The position numbers and the translations under genes were made by a program. Below the pieces are notes generated by a model. That model did not search any database and was not told the DNA's origin. It saw only the letters and a program-made list of their open reading frames with translations. This document shows, piece after piece, positions 48,023-60,060 of a stretch of DNA of 64,000 bases. Every line of letters starts with the position of its first letter. Position 1 is the stretch's first letter. Source of the DNA: Anthoceros angustus (Eukaryota; Streptophyta; Anthocerotopsida; Anthocerotales; Anthocerotaceae); the NCBI GenBank assembly GCA_010909165.1, contig VJWM01000068.1:1-64000 (forward strand). Direction: 5' to 3'.

Positions 48023-49354
48023 CAAGCTCTGGTGCATGAGCAAGGTCACCACCGGGCACTACATCTGCAACTTGAAGACATCTAAGAACATCCTTGTATT
48101 TGAAGGTTGCTTTGTGGGGCTGCAATGAGCTCTCACAGTAGCCTGTTACGTAATTTCAAGAGAGGCACTGAGGATGAATAAGCGCAGCCTTCAATCAAAT
48201 CTTCAACCCTGTCCACTGTAGAAGAGCACACTTTCCATTCAAGAGAATGCAGGAGCTGGACAACACCTACAAACTTCGCAGCGTACGGATGGAGCGTGCA
48301 TCAACATATCCAAAAAGTTGGCATGACTAGCCACCCCTTAGATTCATGCCACATGCAGGCTAACGAGAACAAAATTGTCTCTTCATCACATCTTTGTGAA
48401 CTGTTTCTACACATCCTCAAAAGCCCAGAACCCTGCACTCGCATCATAGATCATCTATCAGAGAGCCAAGTCCCTGCACTTGACAAATAGCACCGTGTCA
48501 ACTTCCTGAAAATCTTGGAATCCATTACACTGACAAACGGCGCTCGTGAGCAGCTGAGGGGGGAGCCTAGACCTAGAATCTTCGAGGTAGGGGAACAGGG
48601 ACACAGACTCGGACAGCAAGACAATCGGGCCCTGGATACCCACCAGGCCTGTCCATCTGGCCTAGAGCACTAAGAACCCTAAAGCTCTGGAGAGGAATGG
48701 CAAAGCGTACCCACAATTAAGGCCGGTGAAGATAGGGAAGATGTGCTGAGTCGAGACACCAGGAGGCTGTGGCCATGGCGCTGTGAAGCGGCAGCAGAGA
48801 CTGCGCGCCCGCAATGCAGCTTGACCGGGTCTTCGAGGTCGAAAAAGGATCCGGAACTTGCAGCGGACGAGCTGTCCGCCGCTCGCATCCTGGGAAGCTG
48901 CGCTTCTACTCTACATAGCGAGTGGCAGCCACGCGATGAAGAAGTCTGGCATGCTCGAGCTACAGACGCTGGACCGCTGCGCCGCTCTCGTCACCGCCCC
49001 CGCCATGGATGGATTTGCCACGATCTCTGATCACAAGTCAACCTCGCAAGCCCTACTTTTACTTGGAGTAGGTCTTGAACACCGATGTGCTCGACAACTT
49101 CTGAGAGCACATACATATGAGAGAATAGTAAGGAAGGAACGAAATAATTCCGTTGCAAGCAAATTATGGTGAGATAAATTACATGGGTAGTATCATCATC
49201 TGGAACACAAAGAGTTCACGATAAGAGCTTCCAATTGTTGTTTGTCTACAAACTCTAGTGGCCGCTATGAGGACAGACCGGAATCAACGCTTTCCATCTG
49301 CTCAGGAGCCATTTCGCTCGGCAGATGATGGTTGCAGTACATGTGTATCTCCTC
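48023..49354. other. Intergenic, no recognised gene
   Basis: Minus-strand frames at 48643-48458 (VGIQGPIVLLSESVSLFPYL-like) and 48888-48679 have natural composition but no recognised domain or convincing splice partners. A small unidentified gene or a 3' UTR is possible. Confidence 0.3.
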
Positions 49355-52300
49355 CTACACTCTATCCGGAGCTCGCCTAGTTACATAATGATTGCAAACT
49401 GCAACCCTAGGAGCTAAAATGTGTCTCTCACGGGTTCTGCTGCCCTGTTCCTGCAAGCCAGGAGCAGCATGGCCACAGCGCAAGCCCGTGTCAGAAGCGC
49501 TCATGATCAACTACTACTCTCAGATAGGCAGGCAATGCGACCTTCGGGGAAACTTGCATGCATGAGCTCGAGGAGTATACCTTCTCAGTGTGCGTCATCA
49601 GCTGGACGTCGACGCCATGCTGCTCCAGATGAGTCCTCCAATCTAGAATAACTGTAAAGGGCTAATGGCAGCAGGTGCTACTTCTTCAGTTCTTCGCTTT
49701 GAAGACTTCACTAGACGACCAAGGCTACGGTGCTCGGAGACGATCTTCGAAGGGTCTCTTTCCCTGCTGTGGTTGGCACTGTGGTTGGTTATAGATAGCC
49801 GCGAACCTCTCCGGCTGATGGCAGGAGTACTGCTCTTGAACCCGAGCAACGACCTGAACGGCTGCAGGCAAAATCCATCAAAGAATTTATCAGAGTGCAT
49901 ACAAGAACGTACTCCCTGAGGCCAGATCCATAACTACAATGGGAAAGCTCATACTTGAATTCGTCAAGATTCTTACCAGACAAGCCATGGCGCAATTCAT
50001 GGCCGTGCTCCGGGGCTTGTCGATCTCCGCCTCCACATTCGACAGTCTTCTCAGCAAGGCAGGCCGCCGTTCAACACGTTGGCCGGGGCTGCATGCTCGT
50101 CAAAGGAATTGTTCACCGTGTGCCGAGTGGAATGGACCGAAACCGTCCTCCCCTCGTCAGCCGGGCCTGAGATTCTGACCGCTCCCCGAACCGATGTGAA
50201 CCTTCGGGGTCGCTCCTCCCCTCTAACATCTGCGAAAGGTCACATCACCCCACACAAACATGAGTGCAGTGAAACAATGATGACGTGAGACGTGAGACAG
50301 CGACAGCACATGGACACGGGCCGTGACTCGCCACATCATTGTCCAAACCGGGACCCCATAACATCATAACAAACAACCTTCCTTACCGAGCAGCCTGCTG
50401 TTCTTCTGGCTGGCGCTGGAACTGAGCTTATGCGACGACATGAACCTGCGGCTGGCGGAAGGAGGATCCAGCAGAGCCGGGAAGACGAAGGTGGACGCAA
50501 TCGGAGAGATGGCGTACAAGCTCTCGTCCACAGTATGCACAACCTCATCAGCCCGCTCCTCGAAGCTGAAATCGTCCTCGTCGAAGCCGTCTTCTCCTGC
50601 ATAGATGATCCTCCTGTTCTTGATCATCGGCTCGCCCTTCAAGCTCCCTGAACGGATTCCGCACTTTCAAATCCGCTCCTGGAACCGCAGAGATCTCCCT
50701 GTCCGACTCCACCTGCTCATCCGCTGAGCTGCCAGGAGCACTGATCCGAGTTCTTCCCGCCATAGCCACTGGTCGGCGAGCTCGGCCCCGAGCTCACCCA
50801 GCCCGTTCCCGAACGTGAGCCTCCCGAATTCTTTCTGCTGTCAGCCTGGAAGTAGGCGCCGTGTGGAACACATCTCGGTCCGGCGAGGTCGACAAGGAGC
50901 CCGTGGTCGGGCGAGTGAGATCTGCACGCGCCCCAGCTCCCCTGACACGGGCCTGAGTGGCTCGGCATCGGCGTCTGCGTCATCATCCTGCCGAGCTCCC
51001 CGGACACCTGCCTCGAGCCTCCGTCTTGAGAATTCCAGGAACCGGCATCCCCAGCTCCCTGACACATGCCTGACCCCATCTTGTGCATGGCGCCGAGCTC
51101 CCTGAGACCTGCCTGGAGCCGCCCTTGAGAATGCCGGGCACAGTGAGCCCCAGCTCGCCCGACACATGCCGGGATCCTGATGGCCTCATCAACCCCAGCT
51201 CCCCGGACGCCTGCCTGGGCGGCCTCCCGTGGTGCTGGTGCAGCTCTTGGGACATTTGCCGGAGCTGGGCCTCGGCGGCTTCCTAGCTCCGTCGAAGCCC
51301 GCCGAGCCTTGGCGTTGATCCCCGCATCCGCTGCGTCTCGTACTCCAGGTCGCTCAGGTCGGCGTCGTCCGGATCGAAGGTGTCCAGCGACTCCTGCCCT
51401 CTCTGCGACGGGCTCCCCGGCCGACCACGAGTTGGTATGCTGCTTCCTCCGCGTCCTGCTGCCACCCAGAATGCTGCCCGGGTTCTTGGTGATGCTGCTG
51501 GGCAGCGGGTGCACCTGCCTCGACACGCTCGCATTGCTCCCCAGCTGCTGGGCTCCGAGAGCTCCTCTCCTGCTCCATCCCGACACCAAATCGCCCACAA
51601 CAAAACAGACAGCAAACATGAATCCGGCTATCTTGAAAGCACAAATCATCCATCCGGCCATGCATGCTTGAAACAACCCAACACCATCAATCATCCTCGC
51701 TTGCATTACATAGCATGGCATGGCATAGCATCGCAAGTCAAGCATCCTTCCCGGACAACCCAACACAGCCAATCATCCTCGCTTGCATTGCATAAAAGCA
51801 TAACCGAGCATCGCACTGCAAATCAAGCATGCTTCCCAAACAACCCAATACCGTCAATAAATAATCCTCTCCTGGCTTGGCATGGCATTGCCAAACAAAA
51901 CAAACATACCCACATCATCCAAACAACCCAACACCATCAATCATCCTCCCATCCACTGCATTGCATTGGCAGCAAACAAAGCAGACATACCAGCATCATC
52001 CCACAGGGCGTCCTGGTCCGACTCGTGATCATCCGCGCTGTAATTCTCCTTTCCGTTCCTCCTCGGCACGCTCCTCTTCCCTGGAATCCATCCCGGTGAG
52101 AGTCACCAGATGCTGCGCCATCTGCGCCCCGCCGACGCTCCCAGGCCGCCTTGGGGAGCAGCACTGACCTTCTTGGCAGGGGACTGCTGCGGGGAGGGCC
52201 CGTGGGGGGCGGGGCAGTGGGGAGGGGAGTAGGGCGGGCTGGTGGGCGATTCCGGGCGGTCCAGGATGCTCACAGGGCTGGACTCCTCCTCCCCGTTGTC

Positions 52301-53703
52301 GAACGTCACCACCAAGTCCGTCTCGTAGAAGCTCACCCTCTTGGCCTTGGGGGGAGGAGCCGGTGCAGGAGCCGGCTGGGGAGGAGGCGGCGGGAGCGGA
52401 GGCTTCAACTGCCCAGAGAACTTCCCAGCCAGGATGCTCCTCATCTTGTCCGTGATGGACTTCTCCTTGGCGGCAGCAGCGTCCCTCTCCATAGCCGCCC
52501 TGGCCGCCGCAGCGGCAGCAACCACCCCGGGGCGGGTGAGCGGCCCCGACAGGCTGATGGTCTTCCGCCCACCGTCGTCCTGAATCCGGCTCCTCTTCCT
52601 TGTACTTGCTCACCCCGGCCCTGCTCCCACTTGAAGGGCACCGCGCCCGATCTCCGATTCCCCGAGTCCGTCCGCACCGGATTCTTGAGCTCCCCGGACT
52701 TGCTCAGCCTGGCGGTGAGGATCTCGGCGCCCACGTCCAAGTCCAGCTCGATCTTGGGCTCCTTGGAGCTCGGGTCTCCTTCTCCGGCACCTCGTCTCGC
52801 CCACTCCGGTACTCCTCCTTCAGCCGCCGAGCGCGCCTCCAGCTCCAGCTCCAGCTCCCGCTCGGGATCCAGATCAGGATCCGGGCCCAGCAGGAAGCCG
52901 GTCTTGGCCTGGATGAGGAAGCTGCTCTTGGCCTCGATCTGCGCCATGCGCGCCTCCACGTAGCTGTTGCTCTGCACGATCACGTCCTTCTCCACCTCCT
53001 CCAAGCCCTGCTCCGGATCCTCCTCCTCCGACTCCAGATCCCCCCGCTCCTCTTCCTCCGAGTGCTCATCCTGGGTCTCCAAATTGGGCTGGAAGCGGGC
53101 ATGCGACCGAGCATGCTGCGATTTCCCAGCCTGCCCCGGCGACGAAGATCTCCTCCGCTGCTGCTGCTGCTGCTGCTGGTTGCTGTGCGCGGCTGTCCGT
53201 ACCGACGTCGCCTGCGGCTGCGGCAGTGGCACCGGCACCGGAGGATCCCGAGATCTGTCAGCCGGGGACGAGATGGACTTGCTCAACCTCGGGGCAGCCG
53301 CTACCGGTGCTCCTGCTCCTGTTCCTCCTCTCCTCAGCTCCCCGGATCTCCTTGACGCCGCGCTGGGGTAGGTTCCCATGGTCATCTCCCCCGACTTGGC
53401 CCGCTCCCTCCCGACGGGGGCGAACAAGAGGTCCCCCGACCTGGCCGCTCCCGGCCTCCCGAGCTCCCCCGACCTGGCCATGTTGGAGAACCCGCGGCCC
53501 AGCTCCCCGGACCGGCCCGACCTGGGGTTCACGTTGCTGAAGCCGCGGCCGAGCTCCCCGGACTTGCCGCTCGCTTTTCCCGTCTCCGGAAGCTTGGGCT
53601 TGGCTGCCGGCACGGGGACTTCATCCCAGTCCGGGGGCCCGGGGTAGGGGGAGCTGGAGTCACGAGGGTGGCTCAGATCCGCCAACGCACTCTCCAGCAA
53701 CAT
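49355..53703 (-). CDS. SGELG-repeat protein with VPFKWE motif (DUF688-like), about seven exons
   Basis: A long GC-rich minus-strand gene. Exon 1 (53703 to about 52169, with a frame slip near 52.6 kb) starts MLLESALADL. It carries repeats such as KSGELGRGFSN, RSGELGRG and ARSGELGRPG, then a Gln run, an acidic region, the VPFKWEQGRG motif seen in plant DUF688-type proteins, an Ala-rich helix, a Pro tract and RVSFYETDLVVTFD. After a long repeat-bearing intron, exon 2 (about 51595-50.64 kb) has LDTFDPDDADLSDLEYETQ and more SGELG repeats (RQASGELGLM, RHVSGELGLT, RQVSGELG). Later exons are inferred from splice sites: about 50642-50380 (IIYAGEDGFDEDDFSFEERA), 50240-49970 (RRLSNVEAEIDKPRSTAMNC), 49872-49660, 49637-49585 and 49457-49355. 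Function unknown. Several frameshifts are present, and the 3' exons are the least certain part. Confidence 0.55.
51640..52010. repeat. Degenerate tandem repeats inside intron 1 of the SGELG-repeat gene
   Basis: Words such as ACAACCCAACACCATCAATC and AATCATCCTCGCTTGCATT recur four to five times at roughly 80-90 bp spacing, separated by TGGCATGGCAT-like runs. They explain why this intron (about 570 bp) is several times longer than the other introns in the window. Confidence 0.7.
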
Positions 53704-55670
53704 GGTGAGCACCCTCCCTCCCTCACAAGATTCCTCCTCCCTTTCCGAGATTCAACACTTGGTGCAATTCCTCCAAATTGCTACAGCCCGCCGGCGCCCA
53801 TCACAGCCCCTGCATTGCGCGCTCCCCGGCTCCTGCAGCAGAGAGGGTGGTGGAAGAGCGGAGCCCTGCTTCCTCCCGGCACGGCATGCAAAGACATTAT
53901 CCTCCCGATTCCCTGCTCTCTCTCTCGAGATGGGGACGGAGGGGAATTCTCAGCAAGGGCAATGCGGGAGGCTGCGAGGCTATCTTAGCGAGGGTGGAGT
54001 GGGGAGGGGAGTGGGGGAATCTGATGAGTGGATTGTTTGAGGTGGATAAGCTGCAGAGAGGAAGAGAGGAAGGATGGGGTGGCAGAAAGCAGGTGCATGC
54101 AGCTGCGCAAGGCAGGCACGCAGGGGCAGGCGAAGCGCGAGGAAGCAGAGCGCGCGACGCACACGAGAGCCGGAGCCGGAACATGGACGATCCTCTCCCG
54201 CACGGCCCGCACAGCTCACACAGTGGAGAGAATAGCAGCTATCGCCCAGCTTCCGACGCCGAGGAGGCGGGAACGCCTCCGGTAGGTCCGGCCCGGTCCG
54301 GCCCGCCGCCGGACCTACTTCCGGCGGCCAACAGGCAACGGCAACGGTCGCCGGGGCCCCGCTCGGCGCCGGGGCCCGGCCCGGAAACGTGGCCACGACC
54401 TCGACCTCCACCCGGGCTGCTTAAGTGAAATGTTTAACTTCGTTTCGCCCCACGCATTACTGATGCGCGCTAATCGCCGGCTGTGCCAGCGCCCCGCTGT
54501 TAAGTTAGTAACGGGGCCCGGAAATAGCAGGCGGACGTGGGGAGGCGGCGATTTTGAGGCCGCGCAGGGTCCATGGTGCGGCACGTCTTCCACTTCGAGG
54601 AATCCGGTCCCGCCGTTTCCATCGCGCAAAATGCTGGTAAGGCACGAGTCGTGATGCGTGAATGTGTGCGCCTGGAAGGAGACGCGATCCGCGACTCGCG
54701 TCGCGGTGAACAGGGATGCGATGATGCGATGCTCTTCCTGGCGCATTTGTTGCGGCAGCACCTGAGACGGATGCTGCGCGCAGAGGAGACCCATGAGAAC
54801 GGATGGGCGCACAACGGGATCTCGAGAAAAGTGGTTCACCTTCTGACGCGGTCTCCGAAGCGAGAGACCGCAAACCGTTTTGTGGACTGATATCGGCGGT
54901 GCACACTTCCCGCTGCCGTCCTATCGCGTTCCGACAAGTTGTTGACCAGGCGTGCGGGTCTGGCATCTGAGGGCATGGAGGACTTGGAGACTCCAGATTT
55001 TCACATACTTCGATGCAGGTTGCATTGGTCAACTTGGGAGGCAGAGCACAGCATCCGGGACTTCTTCACACGGAACCCATCTGATGATGACCGACTTCTG
55101 AGTCCCGGGTGTGATGCACATACACACAAAGGAGTGATGGACTGACTTGTGTCTAGGGATGTCACCACAACAGTGTTGTAGCGCTGCTCACCTTCGAAAG
55201 AGCAGCGTTCTACCAGCTTCCATTACAACTTGCGAGCCTCTCACAGGACAGCCGCTTTCTGCCCTGACCCCGGATTCTGTGCCGGTGCGCCATGGCTGGA
55301 AGGTTCCTGGCCAGCATCACACGACTTGTCAGCGGCTACCAGGCTCGCAGCTTCAAGTTCACACACACGGCTTTCCAGCAAGCAGGATGAAAGGAAACAT
55401 ACCGGCTTTTAGACCACACTGTAGCCCTAAGCGTTCTCCGGCAGGATGGCACTGGCGGGATTCCCCAAACGGACATCCAGAGCACGGAGGTGGCACCATG
55501 CTACATTGTGGCTCGAGTCTCCACGCCTACGTCCTAGTCCAGGTTCCTGCCTCCTGCCTCCTGCACCTGCTTCTGGTGGACACCGTCGTACCTGTTTCTC
55601 CCGAGTTACTGGAATCAGGGTGAACCCACACTTAAATTGGGGTTCGTCCTCCGTAAGCTTGCCGGTAACC
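53704..55670. other. Region between the SGELG gene and YJU2; no recognised gene
   Basis: The part up to about 54.9 kb is GC-rich and open in many frames without a domain. It should include the promoter and 5' UTR of the SGELG-repeat gene. A minus-strand frame at 55831-55427 is the out-of-frame reading of the last YJU2 exon and its 3' UTR. A plus-strand frame at 55147-55623 lies antisense to this and has no recognised domain. Confidence 0.4.
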
Positions 55671-55673
55671 ACT

Positions 55674-57417
55674 TTATTCGGAATCAGAGTCATCATAAGC
55701 TGCACATAGCGATGCCAGCGAGGTATCTGCCACCTTCGTGGCAGTGACTGGCTCACTTGTTGGCGAGCCTTCCGTAACATTCCTTCCCCAACTTGCACCA
55801 CTGTTGGATTTGAAGCCACCTTGGGTTTCACGTTGAATGCAACAGCCTTTGGCCTTAGGGCAAATCCAGGAGCTGGCTTCTGACTGCTCCTACTTGGCTC
55901 GCCTGCAACAGTTCATCGACCGCAATGGAAGTTGATAAGTTTTACGGGATGTTATCTTCTTACTTGGTTTCAAAAAGTACCAGGACACAACTCGAGCGGA
56001 CACGTACCTTGCAGGTTTTGATTTGGCACGTGCTCTACCAGTGGATCCTTCGCAGAACCAGTTGAACTGCTAAAAAATTTGCGCTGCAAATGCATGTAAG
56101 AAGCGTGAGGAGCCATATAACCTCTACGAACATGCCAAGGGCTACCACTGGCTACGACAGCTTTCTCATGTACCTTCTTGTTCGGTGACATTCCTACAGC
56201 TTCTTCATCGCCCTCGACATCTTCAGCATCGTCATCATCCAGCTGCCGCACGTACTTGGCAGAATTCTGCAGCAGTAGATTCCGGGGTTTATAGTTTACC
56301 TTGTGATTTATGAATGAACCATATATGAGGCGAGCCAAGTGGCAACAGAAAAACATCACGAAGGAGAGTAGGGATGCTTGTCAGAACCTGGAACACAATG
56401 GTGCGAATAAGAGCTTCATCTTCCTCTGCTAACTCTTTGTCCTGCACAAGAAGAAGCTTTCGCTGTCAGGAATGAGTCCAAGCACCAGAGGAGAACTCAG
56501 ACAAATACGAGGCATATGAGCGCACCCTCTGCTGCTGTGTCTGCTTCAGAGCCTGCAGCATTTCCTCGGTACCGACAGTGGCATGCCGTGCCTGCAGCAC
56601 AGGAAGAAAGTTGTTACCTCCAAATCCAGGAACATCACCACAAGAAGTGCAACAAGCACATGAGGACGAATTTCAAAAAACGTGGGAAGTATACCAAGCA
56701 CATACCCTCATTGACTTCATCTCATCCAGGGCGGCAAGGATGTCCATTTCTTGCTTTGAGTCAATGGTGCGATTCTCCAGGGCTTTCATAGCATCACCCA
56801 TCTCCTCTGCATCCCTCTTCTTCTTCGCATCGTCTATAGCCTGTGCAGCCAATTACAAAAAATCAATATGCCTTAGACACAACCCAAAACGAAAGGTTAG
56901 CAACACACTTCATTTAATCCCTCCAAGATGCTGCCATAAACCCTAAACCCTGCTCACAGCACATCCTCACCTCGTCTGCTGCCCGCCAAGGCTCAAAATT
57001 GCGGGTAGCACCAGCCTCCATCACATAGTCACTATTCTGGGGGTCTGTCTTCATCGTCAGTTCCGCAGAGCACCGGCTGCATTTGAAATAGAATCTAAAG
57101 ATTTGGATCCCAAGTACGTCTGCAAGCCCACAACATATGGGTCACTGACTAGCTCTCACAGACACATCCAACAGTTTCGTTAACCTAACTCTCAAGACAA
57201 CTGGAGCGAGCTGTGAGCCCACCTCTAATACAATCCTCTTTGCGAGAATTGAACTTGGTGCCTTTGTAAATGTAGTTGCCACAGGTGTTGCATCTGATGC
57301 TCATGGGAAGCATCATCCGCACCTTAATCTGCTGATTTTAGCCTGCCTCCGGCGTGGAATCTTGGCCGGATCGAAATCCGGCGGATAATACTTGTTGAGC
57401 ACCTTACGTTCTCCCAT
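55674..57417 (-). CDS. YJU2: Splicing factor YJU2 (CWC16/CCDC94 family), seven exons
   Basis: YJU2 joins the catalytic spliceosome around the Prp2/Prp16 steps and promotes the first step of splicing. Exons are about 57417-57223, 57119-56971, 56840-56706, 56591-56526, 56441-56388, 56266-56008 and 55902-55674. Exon 1 starts [17 protein letters not shown] and carries [20 protein letters not shown], with the first CxxC pair. Exon 2 has the second pair (KCSRC) and [20 protein letters not shown]. Exon 3 has [20 protein letters not shown] and [11 protein letters not shown]. Exon 4 has [19 protein letters not shown]. The C-terminus is [15 protein letters not shown] with stop at 55676-55674. All introns are 79-133 bp with GT-AG ends. 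Missing single bases break frame at least four times: after the QAK of exon 1, near the exon 1/2 junction, at TYLG, and in exon 7. Confidence 0.9.
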
Positions 57418-58594
57418 TTCGGCTGCACGAAGCGCAACAGAGCCGGAATCCTCGGAGTACCGCAGCCACCACCCTCTGTACCTGCGTCTTGCCTTTCGGT
57501 GCCGTGAAATCGCAGCTCGCTGACGAGCGAGGCCAAAGAGAAAAAACAGCTCTGGATTTCCAGGCCGGTTTCACACAAGTCAGACGTAGGAGTAGCCTTT
57601 CACGGTGACCACTGACATGTCCAGTAGATTGAACCCGTATAAGACTAAATTAGGGATATTTTTAAAACAAAAGAAGGAACACCCGCTTCCACTTAAGGAC
57701 ATAGAAAACCCTGAGGTCACAATAAAGAAGGAGCAACTAAGCTCTTTGTCTAGAGTCACTCACAATACTTGTTATGTCATAACTAGGGAGATAGAATAAC
57801 CTATATGTTGTTGAACTAGTCAAGGATGCATATCCGGCCGTGGCTACGGTCCATAAGACTGCAAGTACCTTTTGGAGGGCAATGGATACCCGCTGCCGAA
57901 AGAATGCTATTAAATAGAAGAGAGGTAGCTCGTTGCATATCTCCTATTTAATACAGGTAGCTCATTCCATATGTCCTTGCATGGTATGCTTTGGCACAGG
58001 ACTTATAACTTTATCAAAGTCCTTAGCCGATGCCCAATAAGTCTCCAAGGCAAGCGTGGTGAAGAGGTGGTCTACCTCCATTCCCCTATACTAAATATCC
58101 TTGAAAGGTGCCGCTCTAGCTGCCGCCCAACCTAGACGGTTTAGGATAATTAGGCAAATTGCATAGATTACCTACGTTCTTCCATCATACCAATATGAGT
58201 ACCTAGGTAGGTAACCCTCCTGATTATTGTGACTTTGTAGCCTTCTCCAAACTCTTTATTAGGTATCTAGATTATGGGGACTTTGGGTTGGGGCACTAGG
58301 CATATGTCCAATGATTACCTGTTTTACACAAATAAATTTAATATTAAAAATTTTTTGAATTATTATATATAAATTTTGTTTAATTTATTAATTTATATTA
58401 TAAGAGATCCACTATCTTACAAAGAATGTCCAGCCAACATGGTTGCAAACCCGGAGTTTCTCATGTTCTTTTGCTCCTCCTTAACTTGTATATTCAAAAC
58501 TGTTTTCTTCGTGGCTGTTGTCTCATGACTTTCGGAGCCTTTCCCAAACTTTGACCATATCGTACGGGCTTTCGATTTGGACACTATCATATCC
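57418..58594. other. Intergenic, no recognised gene
   Basis: No recognised domain or RNA gene is present. The first part is the upstream region of YJU2, and from 58.3 kb the sequence is AT-rich up to the edge of the Harbinger-type element. Confidence 0.4.
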
Positions 58595-59262
58595 AATAGG
58601 GGGCTCAAACATGTTTTGCCGAACTTCCTAAACGGTAACGAGCATTTTCTCGTTTGAGAGGACATGACTCATCATGAACGGGAAGATTATGGAGAGCGGG
58701 AGTATGTTTGAGGGCTCCCATGTTCTTATCTTAATGACAAGTTTTTGAAAGAGGGGTCTCAAACTTAAACTTAAACGAAGTTACCCGCCTACGATCGAAA
58801 TATCCATTTCCCTCCACATTCAACGACAAGCCCGCCACATTCAACGACAAGCCCGATTCGATGCAGGCATTGGGGGAATGCTACAGCCACTTGTATGCAA
58901 CACAAATAGCACATTCTCGCTCACGTTCATCCTTGGCATTTGTGTTTTCCCTCTTCCCGTCATGTGAAAGATTTCTCTACATCCTCTTCCTTCTCTGCAT
59001 CCTTTGCATTCCTACATCTTTCCCTACATAGAGCTCATACCCTCTTACGGTATGCCTTCTCCTACTTTTGTAAGGCGTCCCATCCCTTTGGCTGCTCATC
59101 CCAACCCTTTGCCACAAAAAGTTGTACTTCTTCTCATGCTCTTGTTTTGACTTGCAGCTCCCAGCCATCCATGCCCACACAATTGGGATCAGTTCACCAC
59201 AAATTGCATTGAGCTCAAAATAAGTACACAAAGGCACTGGCTCAGGCTTGTGGACTAATATG

Positions 59263-59748
59263 ACAAGGGAACGTTATGCCATAATCTATGATTATTTGGA
59301 ACAACTAGATCAATTTACAGCCTTATTCGGGTCATCAAAGAAGACAAAAATTACACGTAAGAACCAGTCTAAAAAAACTGCATAAGCAGCGATGGCCGCT
59401 ACTCTACGGGAGTACGGGCTTACCAATACTGAAGGATGTAAGCTGCAAATGAGGGTGGAGCGCTACATACAAAAGTACAAGAAGGCTGCTCACTTCCTCA
59501 AGGAGACAGGACAGGGTTTGACGGAAGGTGCACTAGAGGATATTCATGCATATGTTTTCGAAGAAACTGAATTCATGCCAGCTAAAGCCCCGTCAACAAC
59601 CATCTCACCTAAACAAGCCATACAATTTTCTGTCACCCCGCCAATCTCTCCTTCATCTCAAGATCCCCATCTAGCCAATGCAAGAGGTATAGACTTTCGT
59701 GTTTTCTTTCTGCAAAGGCATCTTAATGTACAATGCTCATTAACATAA
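59263..59748 (+). pseudogene. Harbinger Myb/SANT-like protein fragment
   Basis: The frame reads RERYAIIYDYLEQLDQFTAL, a lysine-rich stretch, a TAA stop at about 59383, then AATLREYGLTNTEGCKLQMR and YIQKYKKAAHFLKETGQG. Tryptophan-poor helical sequence with YIQKYK...TGQGL is common in the DNA-binding partner protein encoded next to PIF/Harbinger transposases. The in-frame stop, and the later loss of similarity after about 59685 where the DDE fragment begins on the other strand, mark it as a relic. Assignment is by position and motif only. Confidence 0.45.
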
Positions 59749-60060
59749 CGCACCTTAGCTATAGCTATGTTGAAATCTGCCTTGTCTATTGAGCCACAGG
59801 TGTTTTTGTATGCAACTACCATATGGGGATAGTTTACATAGCCACTATCACTCAAGAGATATTGCCCAGGCTCAAATAACACGTCCACCATGATATGATG
59901 CCCAAGAGAGGCAATCTGCCTTGTCTATTAAGCCATAGGTGTTTTTGTATGTAGCTACCAAATGGGGATAGTTTACGTAGCCACTATCACTCGAGAGATA
60001 TTGCCCAGGCTCAAATAACACGTCCACCGTGATATGATGCCCAAGAGAGGCGGGGCAAAG
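59658..60060 (-). pseudogene. Harbinger DDE transposase fragment with internal 139-bp duplication
   Basis: The minus-strand frame 59891-59658 reads FEPGQYLLSDSGYVNYPHMV and IDKADFNIAIAKVRYVNEHC. This resembles the segment of Harbinger transposase with the second catalytic Asp (LL.DSGY) and the following FN...A..R...E region with the catalytic Glu. A 139-bp piece coding the first part is present twice in tandem (59774-59912 and 59913-60051), with about 7 differences between copies. The N-terminal half of the transposase is not recognisable, so the fragment is inactive. Confidence 0.6.

Noticed and set aside
52151..52963. 270-codon plus-strand frame antisense to the SGELG-repeat gene, and others at 52600-53355
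   Set aside because: They are shadows of the GC-rich coding exon on the minus strand. The minus-strand frame has the recognisable motifs and splice sites.
55147..55623. 158-codon plus-strand frame
   Set aside because: It lies antisense to the region just downstream of the YJU2 stop codon, lacks any domain and has no splice or start context supporting a gene.
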